Shown: positions 46,571-55,595 of the stretch, one piece after another
Numbering within the stretch: position 1 is the first letter of the stretch
Layout: every line of letters starts with the position of its first letter
Assembly: GCF_001027925.1 (NCBI RefSeq)
Contig: NZ_LECT01000028.1
Location: 1 to 64,000, forward strand
Length of the DNA stretch: 64,000 nt
Reading direction: 5' to 3'
Source of the DNA: Rhodopirellula islandica
GTDB lineage: Bacteria; Planctomycetota; Planctomycetia; Pirellulales; Pirellulaceae
Made by a program: the position numbers and the translations under genes
Notes under the pieces: model-generated
The model's database searches: none
Told to the model about the DNA's origin: nothing
What the model saw: only the letters and a program-made list of their open reading frames with translations

Positions 46571-48424
46571 TCACTCCACTGTGACACTTTTCGCCAAGTT
46601 GCGAGGCTTATCAACGTCACAACCCCTCAAAACGGCAATATGGTAGGAGAGCAATTGCAGGGGGATCGCCGAGACAATCGGCTGCAGAAACTCGGGGACT
46701 TCCGGGATCATGATGACCTCATCGGCGATCCGGCGAATCTGAGCTTCTTCGTGGCTGGCGACCGCAATCACGGGACCACCGCGAGCCTTGACCTCCTCCA
46801 TGTTCGACATGACTTTGTCGTAAGTCGTGCCGCGAGGCATGATGAAAACGCTCGGCGTGTGCTCGTCCACCAGCGCGATCGGGCCGTGTTTCATCTCAGC
46901 CGCAGGGTAGCCCTCCGCATGGATGTAGCTGATTTCCTTCAGCTTCAGAGCCCCCTCGAGAGCGGTCGGGAAGTTGTAGCGACGACCGAGGTACAAGAAA
47001 TTGGACGCGTCGGCGTACTTCGCAGCAATCCGGCGGACTTCCGAGTCACACGTCAACGCTTGCTCCACCGCGGCCGGCAACCGCCGCAGTTCTTCGATGA
47101 TGCGGCCGCCTGACTCGAAACTCATGTGCCGCATTCGGCCAAAGTACAGCGACAACATCGCCAGGACGCAGCACTGGCTGGAATACGCTTTGGTGCTGGC
47201 CACACCGATCTCCGGTCCGGCGTGAAGGTAGACCCCGCCGTCGGCCGCTTGTGCGATCGAACTGCCCACCACGTTGCAGAGCGCCAGCGTGCGGTGCCCC
47301 TTGCGTTTGGTCTCGTTCAGTGCGGCCAGCGTGTCGGCCGTCTCACCACTTTGGGTGATCCCGAAAACCAGGGTGTTGTTCTCAATCGGCGGGTTTCGAT
47401 ACCGCAGCTCACTGGCGTATTCCACACAAACGGGAATCCGCGCGAACTCCTCGATCATGTATTCCCCAACCAAGGCCGAGTGCCAACTGGTCCCGCAACC
47501 GGTCAAAATGATGCGTTCCACCCCGCGAAGCTGCTGCGGAGTCAGGTTCAATCCGCCAAAGACCGCGGTTGCGTCCTCATCGTTCAACCGGCCCCGCATG
47601 GCGTTGCGAAGCGAATCGGGTTGCTCATGAATTTCCTTGAGCATGTAGTGCTCATAGCCATTCAGGCTGACCTCGCCGGTGTCCTCCGCCAACGGCTGAA
47701 TGTTGACTCGCACCTTGCCGCTGTCGCGATGCAGCACGGTGAACCCCTCGGCTGTCAGGACCGCGATTTGGTGGTCGGCCAGGTAGACGATGCGATCGGT
47801 TCGCCCCGCAATGGGAGAGGCGTCGCTGGCAATGAAGTACTCGCCGCGACCGACGCCCAGCACCAATGGGCTGCCAAATCGAGCGGCAATCAGCAGCCCG
47901 GGCTTCTCTCGAAATGCGACGGCCAAGCCATAGGTGCCGCGAAGCTGTGCGATCGCCCATTGCACCGCCGTCACGTAACGCATGTTGGGCTGAGCCGGAT
48001 CAACCGGTGTGTTCTTCAGGCCTTCGGCGACCAAGTGCGCAATCACTTCGCTATCGGTCGCGGATTTGAACGCGTAGCCCTTGGTGATCAGCTCGTCTTT
48101 GAGCACCTGGAAATTCTCGATGACGCCGTTGTGAGCCAGAACGACCTCGCCCTCCCCACCAAGATGCGGGTGAGCGTTCTCTTCGGTCGCCGGCCCGTGG
48201 GTGGCCCAGCGAGTGTGCCCCAGCCCCATCGTGCCTTTCGGCGGGGTGCCCAGACGATCGGCCAAGGCCTGAATTCGACCGACTGACCGCGTGATGGCGA
48301 TCTCGTTTCCGCCGTGAATGGCCACCCCAGCACTGTCGTAGCCGCGGTATTCCAATCGCCGAAGCCCATCGACCAAAAACTCAGCCGCTTGGTCCGCACC
48401 AACGTATCCAACAATTCCGCACAT
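46571..48424 (-). CDS. glmS: glutamine-fructose-6-phosphate aminotransferase (isomerizing)
   Basis: 617 residues from the ATG at 48424, chosen because MCGIVGYVG puts the catalytic Cys at position 2. The enzyme makes glucosamine-6-phosphate for amino-sugar and envelope synthesis. The N-terminal glutaminase has GLGHTRWATHGPATEENAHPH near 75-95. Two SIS domains follow (GCGTSWHSALVGEYMIEE and GRRYNFPTALEGALKLKEISYIHAE). The C-terminus CDVDKPRNLAKSVTVE is canonical. I looked for a glmS ribozyme core in the leader and saw none. A long intergenic space separates it from the divergent histidine kinase. Confidence 0.97.
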   Translation of the reverse strand: MCGIVGYVGADQAAEFLVDGLRRLEYRGYDSAGVAIHGGNEIAITRSVGRIQALADRLGTPPKGTMGLGHTRWATHGPATEENAHPHLGGEGEVVLAHNGVIENFQVLKDELITKGYAFKSATDSEVIAHLVAEGLKNTPVDPAQPNMRYVTAVQWAIAQLRGTYGLAVAFREKPGLLIAARFGSPLVLGVGRGEYFIASDASPIAGRTDRIVYLADHQIAVLTAEGFTVLHRDSGKVRVNIQPLAEDTGEVSLNGYEHYMLKEIHEQPDSLRNAMRGRLNDEDATAVFGGLNLTPQQLRGVERIILTGCGTSWHSALVGEYMIEEFARIPVCVEYASELRYRNPPIENNTLVFGITQSGETADTLAALNETKRKGHRTLALCNVVGSSIAQAADGGVYLHAGPEIGVASTKAYSSQCCVLAMLSLYFGRMRHMSFESGGRIIEELRRLPAAVEQALTCDSEVRRIAAKYADASNFLYLGRRYNFPTALEGALKLKEISYIHAEGYPAAEMKHGPIALVDEHTPSVFIMPRGTTYDKVMSNMEEVKARGGPVIAVASHEEAQIRRIADEVIMIPEVPEFLQPIVSAIPLQLLSYHIAVLRGCDVDKPRNLAKSVTVE

Positions 48425-48941
48425 GGCTCTCGCCGCTCTCGAATGACAAAAAATGAGTTCGCGATGGTTGCTATGTCCCACGCGAGCGTGGCCGACGTCA
48501 AGAGACGACCGCCAGGTCACCCCGGCCAACCTTCCCGTTTGCATGAAATCAAATGCGCCCAGGCAGCCGGATCCGTGACCCACGACCGTTCTATCGGCGT
48601 TTGCGTTGCATTCGATCCAACCCTTTGACGCCACCGGATTCGGATGATTCCGTCGAACACTCAAAACCGCTGCGACCCGTTCAATTCCCCCAATCCGAGG
48701 AACCAATGCTGCTGGCAAAACAGCATTTTTCAAGGCAAAGTCCCTCTACGGCACAACATATGACGATGGAGTAATCGTTGCTGCATTTGGTTTCACATTG
48801 AAGCGTGAGATCAAATCGACCGGGCCGTGAGTGGCATCCTGTCGATTGAATCTCAGTCCGCGTTCACCCCAACGCTCAGAGAAAGACGCCCCGCCCGGCG
48901 GCAACGACACGCCTGCCCCGTCGTGAACGAAAGCCCACAAT
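48425..48941. other. divergent intergenic region glmS / histidine kinase
   Basis: 517 bases without a supported gene. Promoters for both divergent genes should lie here. No clear hairpin, riboswitch or repeat was seen, and short open frames on both strands look like chance. Confidence 0.5.
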
Positions 48942-50423
48942 ATGCCCCCGTCCAACCACCCATCCACCACCAGCGTGCGTCCCAGCCGCCGCGTCCGCCG
49001 CAACACCGCCTCCCCCACCAAGGAAACGGCACCCGATCCACTCGGCGCGGCCGTGCGACTGCTCAGCGAAACCGCGCACGATCTCAAATCGCCCCTGGCT
49101 GGGATCGCGGCCACCATGGAAGTCATCCGCGACGGCAGCCTCGGCGACGTGACGCCCTCGCAGGCAGAGTTCTTACGAGGGGCGATGAACCAGTGTCGCT
49201 ACATCGATTCCCTGATCGGTGAATTGGCGCGAGCCGAACGACTGAGGTCGGGAACGCCTCGCGTTCGCCGAGTCGCAACCAAACGCTCCGCAATTCGCGA
49301 ATCGGTCGAGTTGGCCACCCGCTCGATTCTCAGCAACAAGCAAATTGACTTGCTGTGGGACGGAGTGGATCCCAACTCAGCCGACGTGTTGATCGACCCG
49401 ACGATTCTGACACGATTGCTGACCAATCTGATCATCAACGCCGAACGCGCCAGCCAAGCCGGTTCGCCAATCCTGATTCGGGTGGAAGACGACCTGCCTC
49501 GCGGAGTCGCCGTTTGGTCCGTGATCGATCGCGGACGAGGCATCGCCCCTCAACGATTGCAGCAAATCAGCGGAACCAACTCAATCGAGTCAGACCTGGG
49601 CGGCGAGGGGCTGGGGCTGATGATCGCTCGACAGATGGCGTCGCTGCACTATTCGAGCCTGACGTTGCGGAGCCGAGTCGGAAGCGGCACCGACGCGATG
49701 TTCGAAACCCCTTTGGCCACCCCTTCCGGAATCGCGACCACCTTCGCGCGGTTCCGCTCTCTGAAACGCGGGGGACGCTCTCGCCCCAAGACAATCCAGC
49801 AGTGGAAGTCAGGCCCCGACGTGGCGGAACGCGAACTCCTGGGCGGCAAACGCGTGCGGATCGAAACCGTTCAGAACCAATCGTCCTGGCATCAGATTCA
49901 ATTGCACTGCGATGACAGCCGCCCCACCCGTCCCGATCGGCTGGCACTCGGGCGAGTGACCGCTGACGAGGAGTGCTCGATGGAAATGGCGGATCGTTTC
50001 GACGAAATGCTGCAGGACAACCTCAGCCAGTTTGAACTGGCCTATCGAACTTCGCGCCGCAGTTGGGTGTGTGCGTTCGACGCCGACCATCACAGCATGC
50101 CCACCCGAATGCAGCAGATCGAATCGCTCTCTCGCCGTGCCACACCCGCCATGCACCTGCAATGGAGCGAACCTTCGATTGTGCCCGTTCACGAGCGCAG
50201 CCTTCAGTGCCTGCTGCTCGATGCGATGACCACCCGATCGCTGGCCGAAGCCCCAGGAATCATCCCCGACGTCGATTCCGTTCGACTCGGAACGCCCGAG
50301 ATCACCTTTTCACCCGTCGCCTCCGCTCGACTGGACGAAGAACTTCGACGCATGAACCAGCGAATGAAGACGCAATCGGAGCGACTGCAACAACAATCCG
50401 CTTCCCTCCGGCCGCAAGGCTGA
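48942..50423 (+). CDS. soluble sensor histidine kinase with novel C-terminal domain
   Basis: 493 residues with no signal peptide or transmembrane helix. The H-box LLSETAHDLKSPLAGIAATMEVI has the phospho-acceptor His at 46. The ATPase has N-box LLTNLIINAERAS near 155, G1 VIDRGRGIAPQ near 192 and G2 GGEGLGLMIARQMA near 220. No sensor domain precedes the H-box. After the ATPase, about 230 residues of unknown type follow (QWKSGPDVAERELLGGKR onward), ending in a probable coiled coil (EELRRMNQRMKTQSERLQQQ). No response regulator is adjacent, so its partner lies elsewhere. Confidence 0.9.
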   Translation: MPPSNHPSTTSVRPSRRVRRNTASPTKETAPDPLGAAVRLLSETAHDLKSPLAGIAATMEVIRDGSLGDVTPSQAEFLRGAMNQCRYIDSLIGELARAERLRSGTPRVRRVATKRSAIRESVELATRSILSNKQIDLLWDGVDPNSADVLIDPTILTRLLTNLIINAERASQAGSPILIRVEDDLPRGVAVWSVIDRGRGIAPQRLQQISGTNSIESDLGGEGLGLMIARQMASLHYSSLTLRSRVGSGTDAMFETPLATPSGIATTFARFRSLKRGGRSRPKTIQQWKSGPDVAERELLGGKRVRIETVQNQSSWHQIQLHCDDSRPTRPDRLALGRVTADEECSMEMADRFDEMLQDNLSQFELAYRTSRRSWVCAFDADHHSMPTRMQQIESLSRRATPAMHLQWSEPSIVPVHERSLQCLLLDAMTTRSLAEAPGIIPDVDSVRLGTPEITFSPVASARLDEELRRMNQRMKTQSERLQQQSASLRPQG

Positions 50424-50594
50424 GCACCGCGCCCCGCGGAACACTGCCGCCCAAAGACACTTGGGATTCCGGACGTTTGGGTTTAGGACCTTTAGTCGTT
50501 TGCGATCAACGTTTACACTTCGCCGCTGTGATTGCTTCGGTCCGTTTTCGACCGAACAGACGATTTTGCGAGAAACATGCGGGCGAGTAGCGAG

Positions 50595-50966
50595 ATGAGT
50601 GATTCAACAGTTCGAGGCGTGGTCCACGTGATCGAAGAAACCAAGACTTACGGTCAAAAAGGGTTTCGCAAACGGATGGTCGTTCTCGAACAAGACAAAG
50701 GCAGCTTCAGCAACTACATCCCCATCGAATTCACTCGCGACGCTTGCGACAGCGTCGACGAGATGAACATGGGCGACGAAGTCGAAGTCGCCTACCGTCT
50801 GAACGGCCGGAAATGGCAGCGTGACCCGCAAAGCGAAGTCAAATACTTCGTGAGCGTCGAGGCCCTTTCCTACAAAGTGGTCGGTGCATCAGGCGGAACG
50901 GGCGGCGGAGGCACCGAAGCAGCCAATGACGCGTTCAACGAAGTGGACGACGAAGCGCCCTTCTGA
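50595..50966 (+). CDS. DUF3127 protein with SSB-like C-terminal tail
   Basis: 123 residues from the ATG at 50595. The core (VRGVVHVIEETKTYGQKGFRKRMVVLEQDKG ... YIPIEFTRDACDSVDEM ... GDEVEVAYRLNGRKW) matches the DUF3127 pattern, a family predicted to adopt an OB fold. A Gly-rich linker leads to an acidic end, FNEVDDEAPF, that resembles the DDDIPF tail by which SSB recruits DNA-repair partners. A role in single-stranded nucleic-acid binding is therefore plausible but unproven. It stands alone, 170 bp after the kinase gene. Confidence 0.8.
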   Translation: MSDSTVRGVVHVIEETKTYGQKGFRKRMVVLEQDKGSFSNYIPIEFTRDACDSVDEMNMGDEVEVAYRLNGRKWQRDPQSEVKYFVSVEALSYKVVGASGGTGGGGTEAANDAFNEVDDEAPF

Positions 50967-51311
50967 CCGATCCCAGCTTGGCAGACCGGAAAACCCGCCC
51001 AACAGAGCCCCTATTGGGCACGGTGACACGGAGCCACCAACAGGAACACACGTACTCCTGAGCGGTGGCAAATCGCTTTGAGGACACTGCCCTCAACTTG
51101 GCACCGGCCATCTGGGGGACTACAAAGGTCCTCCAGACAACTCAGATTGCCTCGCCATCGCTGCGCACAGCGGACCGATCTCAGCCTCCACCGTGGCCTG
51201 CCTCGGACGCAAATTGCATCCGCGCCCCACGCCCTGGATTCGCGACGGACAAAGGACGCCGAGAACATTCTGAGCTGATTGGCCCATTCCGACCGAGGGA
51301 GCCCGCTCACC
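50967..51311. other. intergenic region before the GH3 gene
   Basis: 345 bases without a supported gene. Nothing beyond weak short dyads was seen (for example CCTCCAGACA near 51130). It presumably holds the GH3 promoter. Confidence 0.4.
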
Positions 51312-52991
51312 ATGTCCCCCGATCCCATGACGCTGCTGCGGCGTTCGATGCTGCGATACAAGGTCGGCCGCCTGGAACGGTATCTCGCCACGGCAGAGCG
51401 TGCGCGCGAGATCCAGCGAGAAAACCTGCTTCAGCGAATTCAGCAAAATGCGGACACCGGTTTCGGCCGCGACCACGGTTTTTCTGAAATCCGCACGCTC
51501 GAAGATTACCGACGCCGCGTGCCGATTGCCGGCTACGACGAAGCTCGCCCCTATGTGGAACGGGTGATCCAAGGCGAAACGACGGCTCTGTTCCCCGAGA
51601 ACACCAAAGTCGTCATGTTCGCGACGACTTCGGGAACCACCGATCACCCCAAAATGATCCCGGTCACCGAAGACTTTTACCGCCACTACAAAGCCGGCTG
51701 GCAATACTGGGGCACGGGGGTCTACCGCGATTACCCGCACCTTCTGCAAATGAAATCGCTTCAGTTCTCGAGCCACTGGAACGTCACCCAAACTCCTTCC
51801 GGTGCCCCCTGCGGAAACATCAGCGGGCTGGCCGCGGAAACGCGACCGTTCTACATCGGGTCGCTGTTTGTCCTGCCCTCTTGCGTCATCCAAATCACGG
51901 AACACCTGGCCAAACACTACACCGCACTGCGACTCAGCCTCGCATGCGACCGCGTTGGAAAAATCGTCACCGCCAATCCGAGCACGCTGGTCGAAGTCGC
52001 CAAGTTTGCCGACTCCATGAAGGACACGCTGATTCGGGACATCCACGACGGCACGCTCACCGGCGACCAGCCGATTCCCGATACGATCCGGCAACGACTT
52101 CGATCTCGCCTGCGGCCCAACCCTCGCCGAGCACGGCAACTGCAACAAATTGTCGACCGAACCGGCCACCTGTACCCCAAAGACGCCTGGCCTGACCTCA
52201 CACTGCTGGCCGTGTGGACCGGTGGCTCCGTTGGCATCTACCTGAACCAGTTGCCCGAGTACTACGGCGACGCGGCGATCCGTGACCACGGGCTCTCGGC
52301 CAGCGAAGGCAGGATGACGGTTCCTCTGCAAAACGGCTCGCCATCAGGCATGCTCGACTACAGCAGCCACCACTTTGAATTCATCCCTGAATCCGAACGC
52401 GACAGCAGCCAACCAAACGTGCTGGAAGCTTCCGAACTGACCGAGGGCGAGAACTACTTCATCGTGCTGACAACAGCCAGCGGCCTGTATCGCTACGACA
52501 TTCACGATCTCGTGCGATGCGATGGTTACTGTGGCCAAACCCCCATGCTGTCGTTCCTCAACAAAGGCAAAAACTTCTGCAGCTTCACAGGTGAAAAACT
52601 CAGCGAACATCAAGTCATGCAGGCAATGCAGCAAACCCTGCAAACCCTCAACGTTCCATCCTGCACCTTCACGCTAGCTCCGACGCTGGGCGAACGCCCG
52701 CGTTACCACCTGGTCCTGGACGATGCCTCGCTGCCCAATCTCTGCGAACAGATTGGCAAAGAACTGCAACACCAATTGTCGCAAGTCAACTGCGAGTACG
52801 CCGACAAGTGTGCCAGTGGACGCATCGAGCCAATCCAGGTCACTCGCGTTCCCGCCGGCACCTGGGAAAAGCTGCGACTCAACAAGACCTCGAAACGAGG
52901 CAATTTCGAAGAGTACAAACACCCGTGCCTGACGAATGACCCCGAGTTCATGCAAACCCTCCGGCAACTGGATCCATCCCCTCCCCACTGA
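51312..52991 (+). CDS. GH3-family acyl-adenylating enzyme
   Basis: 559 residues from the ATG at 51312, which follows GCTCACC. The family, best known from plant auxin conjugation, belongs to the ANL adenylating superfamily. Motifs are visible: the phosphate-binding FATTSGTTDHPKMIPVT near 98, the adenine/acyl region DHGLSASEGRMTVPL near 320, and GLYRYDIHDLVRCDGY near 394. Length fits bacterial GH3 proteins. The natural acid and amine substrates of bacterial members are unknown. Next downstream, on the same strand, are a ketopantoate-reductase-like gene and an ATP-grasp gene, which may be functionally linked. Confidence 0.92.
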   Translation: MSPDPMTLLRRSMLRYKVGRLERYLATAERAREIQRENLLQRIQQNADTGFGRDHGFSEIRTLEDYRRRVPIAGYDEARPYVERVIQGETTALFPENTKVVMFATTSGTTDHPKMIPVTEDFYRHYKAGWQYWGTGVYRDYPHLLQMKSLQFSSHWNVTQTPSGAPCGNISGLAAETRPFYIGSLFVLPSCVIQITEHLAKHYTALRLSLACDRVGKIVTANPSTLVEVAKFADSMKDTLIRDIHDGTLTGDQPIPDTIRQRLRSRLRPNPRRARQLQQIVDRTGHLYPKDAWPDLTLLAVWTGGSVGIYLNQLPEYYGDAAIRDHGLSASEGRMTVPLQNGSPSGMLDYSSHHFEFIPESERDSSQPNVLEASELTEGENYFIVLTTASGLYRYDIHDLVRCDGYCGQTPMLSFLNKGKNFCSFTGEKLSEHQVMQAMQQTLQTLNVPSCTFTLAPTLGERPRYHLVLDDASLPNLCEQIGKELQHQLSQVNCEYADKCASGRIEPIQVTRVPAGTWEKLRLNKTSKRGNFEEYKHPCLTNDPEFMQTLRQLDPSPPH

Positions 52992-53147
52992 GCAGGCCAA
53001 CCGGGATCGACGCCTCGCGTGAACGCACATCCACCGCGTGCTTCAATTCGGCGAGCGTCACTTAAAGAGCCAGCGCTGGCCCGTTATCATCACTCATCGA
53101 ATTTTTTGCGCCGGCCCTTTTCAATCTCTCATGACCGACATCCCGCT

Positions 53148-54194
53148 ATGAAAATCAGTGTTCTTGGGGCCGGCGCGATCGGCACCATGCTCGGAGCTTT
53201 GATCCGCGACAACGACCCGTCTTGCCAAGTTGTCTTGCTTGGACGCGGGCCACACATTCAGACCATCCGTGATAGCGGACGCGTCCAACTGCAGGGCCCC
53301 TGGCCGACCCGTGACGTCCAAGTCCAAGGCACCGACAACCCAGCCGACATCGCGGACTCGGACCTGGTCCTGGTAACGGTCAAGTCGCAAGCCACCGCCG
53401 AAGCCATCGCCACGGTCGCCCCCTACCTTGGTTCAGCCATCGTCGTGTCCGTTCAAAACGGATTCAATGACGAAGCCTTGCTGCAACACGTCGACGAAGA
53501 CCACTTGGTCATGGGAATCACCGCCACCAATGTGACCGTTCCTGAACCCGGCACCGCCAGCCTGCAGTTCAAAGGCACAATCGTCCTCGGCCCCAATGCC
53601 CAAGGCACCAACGCGGCCTCCGCGACCGCCGCGACCAAGACGCTTGAGAAGACTGGCTTTCGCATTTTTGAAGAACGCAATGTCGAAGGTGTGCGGTACA
53701 ACAAACTGGCGATCAACTCCCCCGGTTACGCGGCCTCGCTCTCGCAGTCCAACTTCATCACCGAAGCCGTCTGCCATCGCGGTTGGCGAACTGCCGTGGG
53801 CAAACCACTGGCCGATGAATGCTTGCGAGTTTTCGAGACGGCGGGCATCCAACTTGCCAACATTCCCAAACTTCCCGACATCCGAAAACTGCGAGGCTTC
53901 TTCGGAAAGCTCGACTCTCGATTGCTCGGCCCGATCGTTGGCACGGGTGCCAAGCTGATCTTCAATCGCCGACCGATTCAGTTTTCTCTGTACCAGGATC
54001 TGCTCAAAGGCAAAGGCACCGAAGTCGACCACACCCTCGGTGAGATCGTTCGCTTGGCTGAGCGGCACGGCACGACGGCCCCCTGCAACCAAATGGTGAT
54101 CGACCTGGCCCACGAAATCGAGCAACGCGGAGCCGGCAAGTTTTTCACCCGCGAAGAAGTCATCGAACGTTTTCAAACGATTCAATCGCGATGA
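53148..54194 (+). CDS. panE: ketopantoate reductase family protein (PanE/ApbA)
   Basis: 348 residues from the ATG at 53148. The Rossmann start KISVLGAGAIGTMLGALI has GxGxxG; the family segment DLVLVTVKSQATAEAIATVAPYL and VVSVQNGFNDEAL (near 95-110) are typical, as is YNKLAINSPGYAAS near 183 with the catalytic Lys. Classical PanE makes pantoate for coenzyme A, but the family includes other 2-ketoacid reductases, so the substrate is not certain. It overlaps the following ATP-grasp gene by four bases (ATGA), which implies coupled translation and a shared pathway. Confidence 0.88.
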   Translation: MKISVLGAGAIGTMLGALIRDNDPSCQVVLLGRGPHIQTIRDSGRVQLQGPWPTRDVQVQGTDNPADIADSDLVLVTVKSQATAEAIATVAPYLGSAIVVSVQNGFNDEALLQHVDEDHLVMGITATNVTVPEPGTASLQFKGTIVLGPNAQGTNAASATAATKTLEKTGFRIFEERNVEGVRYNKLAINSPGYAASLSQSNFITEAVCHRGWRTAVGKPLADECLRVFETAGIQLANIPKLPDIRKLRGFFGKLDSRLLGPIVGTGAKLIFNRRPIQFSLYQDLLKGKGTEVDHTLGEIVRLAERHGTTAPCNQMVIDLAHEIEQRGAGKFFTREEVIERFQTIQSR

Positions 54195-55477
54195 GCAAAT
54201 CGCGGCGAATCCTGTTGACGGAAGGATCGAGCACGTCGGCTCGCCAAACACTGCACTGCCTAGGCGGCCGACACACGATCGACGTGATGGATTCAGCAGC
54301 ACTCAGTCAAGGCCGTTTCAGCACGTTCGTGAGACACTGGCACCGATGCCCGCTGTCTTCCGTCGATCCGATCGCGTACCTGCGACGACTGAAAGAACTG
54401 ATCGACGCTCACGGTTATGACGTGGTCATCGCCACGCACGAGCAAGCCTACCTGCTCAGTCGCGTGCGAGATCAACTTCAAAACCATGTTGGCGTGGCGT
54501 TGCCAACCTTTGAAGCGATCGACCGATTGCAAAACAAAGCCAACTTTGCACGGGTGATGAAAGAACAGGGCCTACCTCAACCCAAGACTCGGATCATTGA
54601 CGGCACGTCACTCGAAACGCTCCGTGAAGGCTGCCTGGCACAATCCGATTTCCCGTGCTTCCTCAAAACGGCACATGGAACCGCCGGACGAGGCGTGATC
54701 GCAATTCACGACCCCACGGAGATGCTTGAATGGGTAAACGAGCAAACGGCCAACAGCGACTCTCTTCCCAACCAAGAAATTGTCCTGCAATCAGCAGCCC
54801 CCGGCGAACTGTCGATCCTGCAAGCCATTTTTGATCGCGGTCGCCTCGTTGCCTGGCACGATGCGATGTCACTTCGACGTGGTGTCGGCGGTGCTCCTAT
54901 TGTTCGGGTCAGCACGCATCGTGAAAATGTCGCTGATGACGTCCGACAACTTGGTCAGTCACTGGACTGGCACGGAGCCCTCTTCGTCGAATATTTCTAC
55001 GACGAAGCATCCCGTCGTCATCAATTCATCGAGGCCAACCCGCGAATTGGCGAAACCGTCAATGCGATGCTAGCCGGAGTCAACTTGTGCGAAATCCTGG
55101 TGAACGTTTCGCTCCAAGAGATCCCGCCGTCGTCGCCGGTCGCCACAGGCGTCGCGGGGGTCAAATCTCACCAATTCCTGACAGCGCTGCTCGACCAAGC
55201 CATGCAGACCAACTCGCGAGCGGCGGTGTGGCACGAATGCGTGAACCGACTCCGTCACCGACAGGGCTATCGCGATTCCCAGCCTGAGATGATGCGTCTG
55301 AGGCAGGATCCACTCAGCGGCATCCCACCACTCGCCATCGCGTTTGAACTGCTGCTGTCGCCCCAACGCTCACACAAAATGGTTCGCTCGACGGTCGCCA
55401 ACTATGGGCTGAACGCCGATGCGGTGGCAAACATCGCCAGCCTGCCGGACCAGGAACTCTTGGCAATCTTTGGGTGA
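54191..55477 (+). CDS. ATP-grasp domain protein
   Basis: 428 residues. The N-terminal pre-ATP-grasp region starts RRILLTEGSSTSARQTLHCLG. The ATP-grasp core has FEAIDRLQNKANFARVMKEQGLPQPKT near 110-135, PCFLKTAHGTAGRGVI near 153, and the metal-binding FIEANPRIGETVNAML near 275. Enzymes of this fold join a carboxylate to an amine, thiol or similar group via an acylphosphate. The ligation partner is unknown. Coupling to the reductase upstream suggests that the reduced 2-keto acid, or its product, is the substrate. Confidence 0.87.
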   Translation: MSKSRRILLTEGSSTSARQTLHCLGGRHTIDVMDSAALSQGRFSTFVRHWHRCPLSSVDPIAYLRRLKELIDAHGYDVVIATHEQAYLLSRVRDQLQNHVGVALPTFEAIDRLQNKANFARVMKEQGLPQPKTRIIDGTSLETLREGCLAQSDFPCFLKTAHGTAGRGVIAIHDPTEMLEWVNEQTANSDSLPNQEIVLQSAAPGELSILQAIFDRGRLVAWHDAMSLRRGVGGAPIVRVSTHRENVADDVRQLGQSLDWHGALFVEYFYDEASRRHQFIEANPRIGETVNAMLAGVNLCEILVNVSLQEIPPSSPVATGVAGVKSHQFLTALLDQAMQTNSRAAVWHECVNRLRHRQGYRDSQPEMMRLRQDPLSGIPPLAIAFELLLSPQRSHKMVRSTVANYGLNADAVANIASLPDQELLAIFG

Positions 55478-55484
55478 GGTGGAG

Positions 55485-55552
55485 CTTGCGCCGCACCGGC
55501 AGAAGAAGTCGGTACAATTGGAAGGCGGTGCAAGTTAACTTGCGCCCACCGG
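55485..55552. promoter_or_regulatory. operator-like repeats upstream of Ni-SOD
   Basis: A 20-bp dyad with one mismatch lies at 55527-55546 (GGTGCAAGTT / AACTTGCGCC). Its right half belongs to CTTGCGCCCACCGG (55539-55552), which is directly repeated as CTTGCGCCGCACCGG at 55485-55499. A TACAAT that could be a -10 element is at 55513-55518, just ahead of the dyad. This arrangement could bind a metal- or redox-responsive regulator of sodN. It could also be a dispersed repeat, because AACTTGCGC recurs at 155-163. Confidence 0.5.
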
Positions 55553-55595
55553 ACAGCCTCGCTCTTTCGCTCCAATCCCCGAACTGGACCACAAT

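Noticed and set aside
48425..48700. glmS ribozyme
   Set aside because: I looked for the conserved core upstream of glmS on the minus strand and did not find it.
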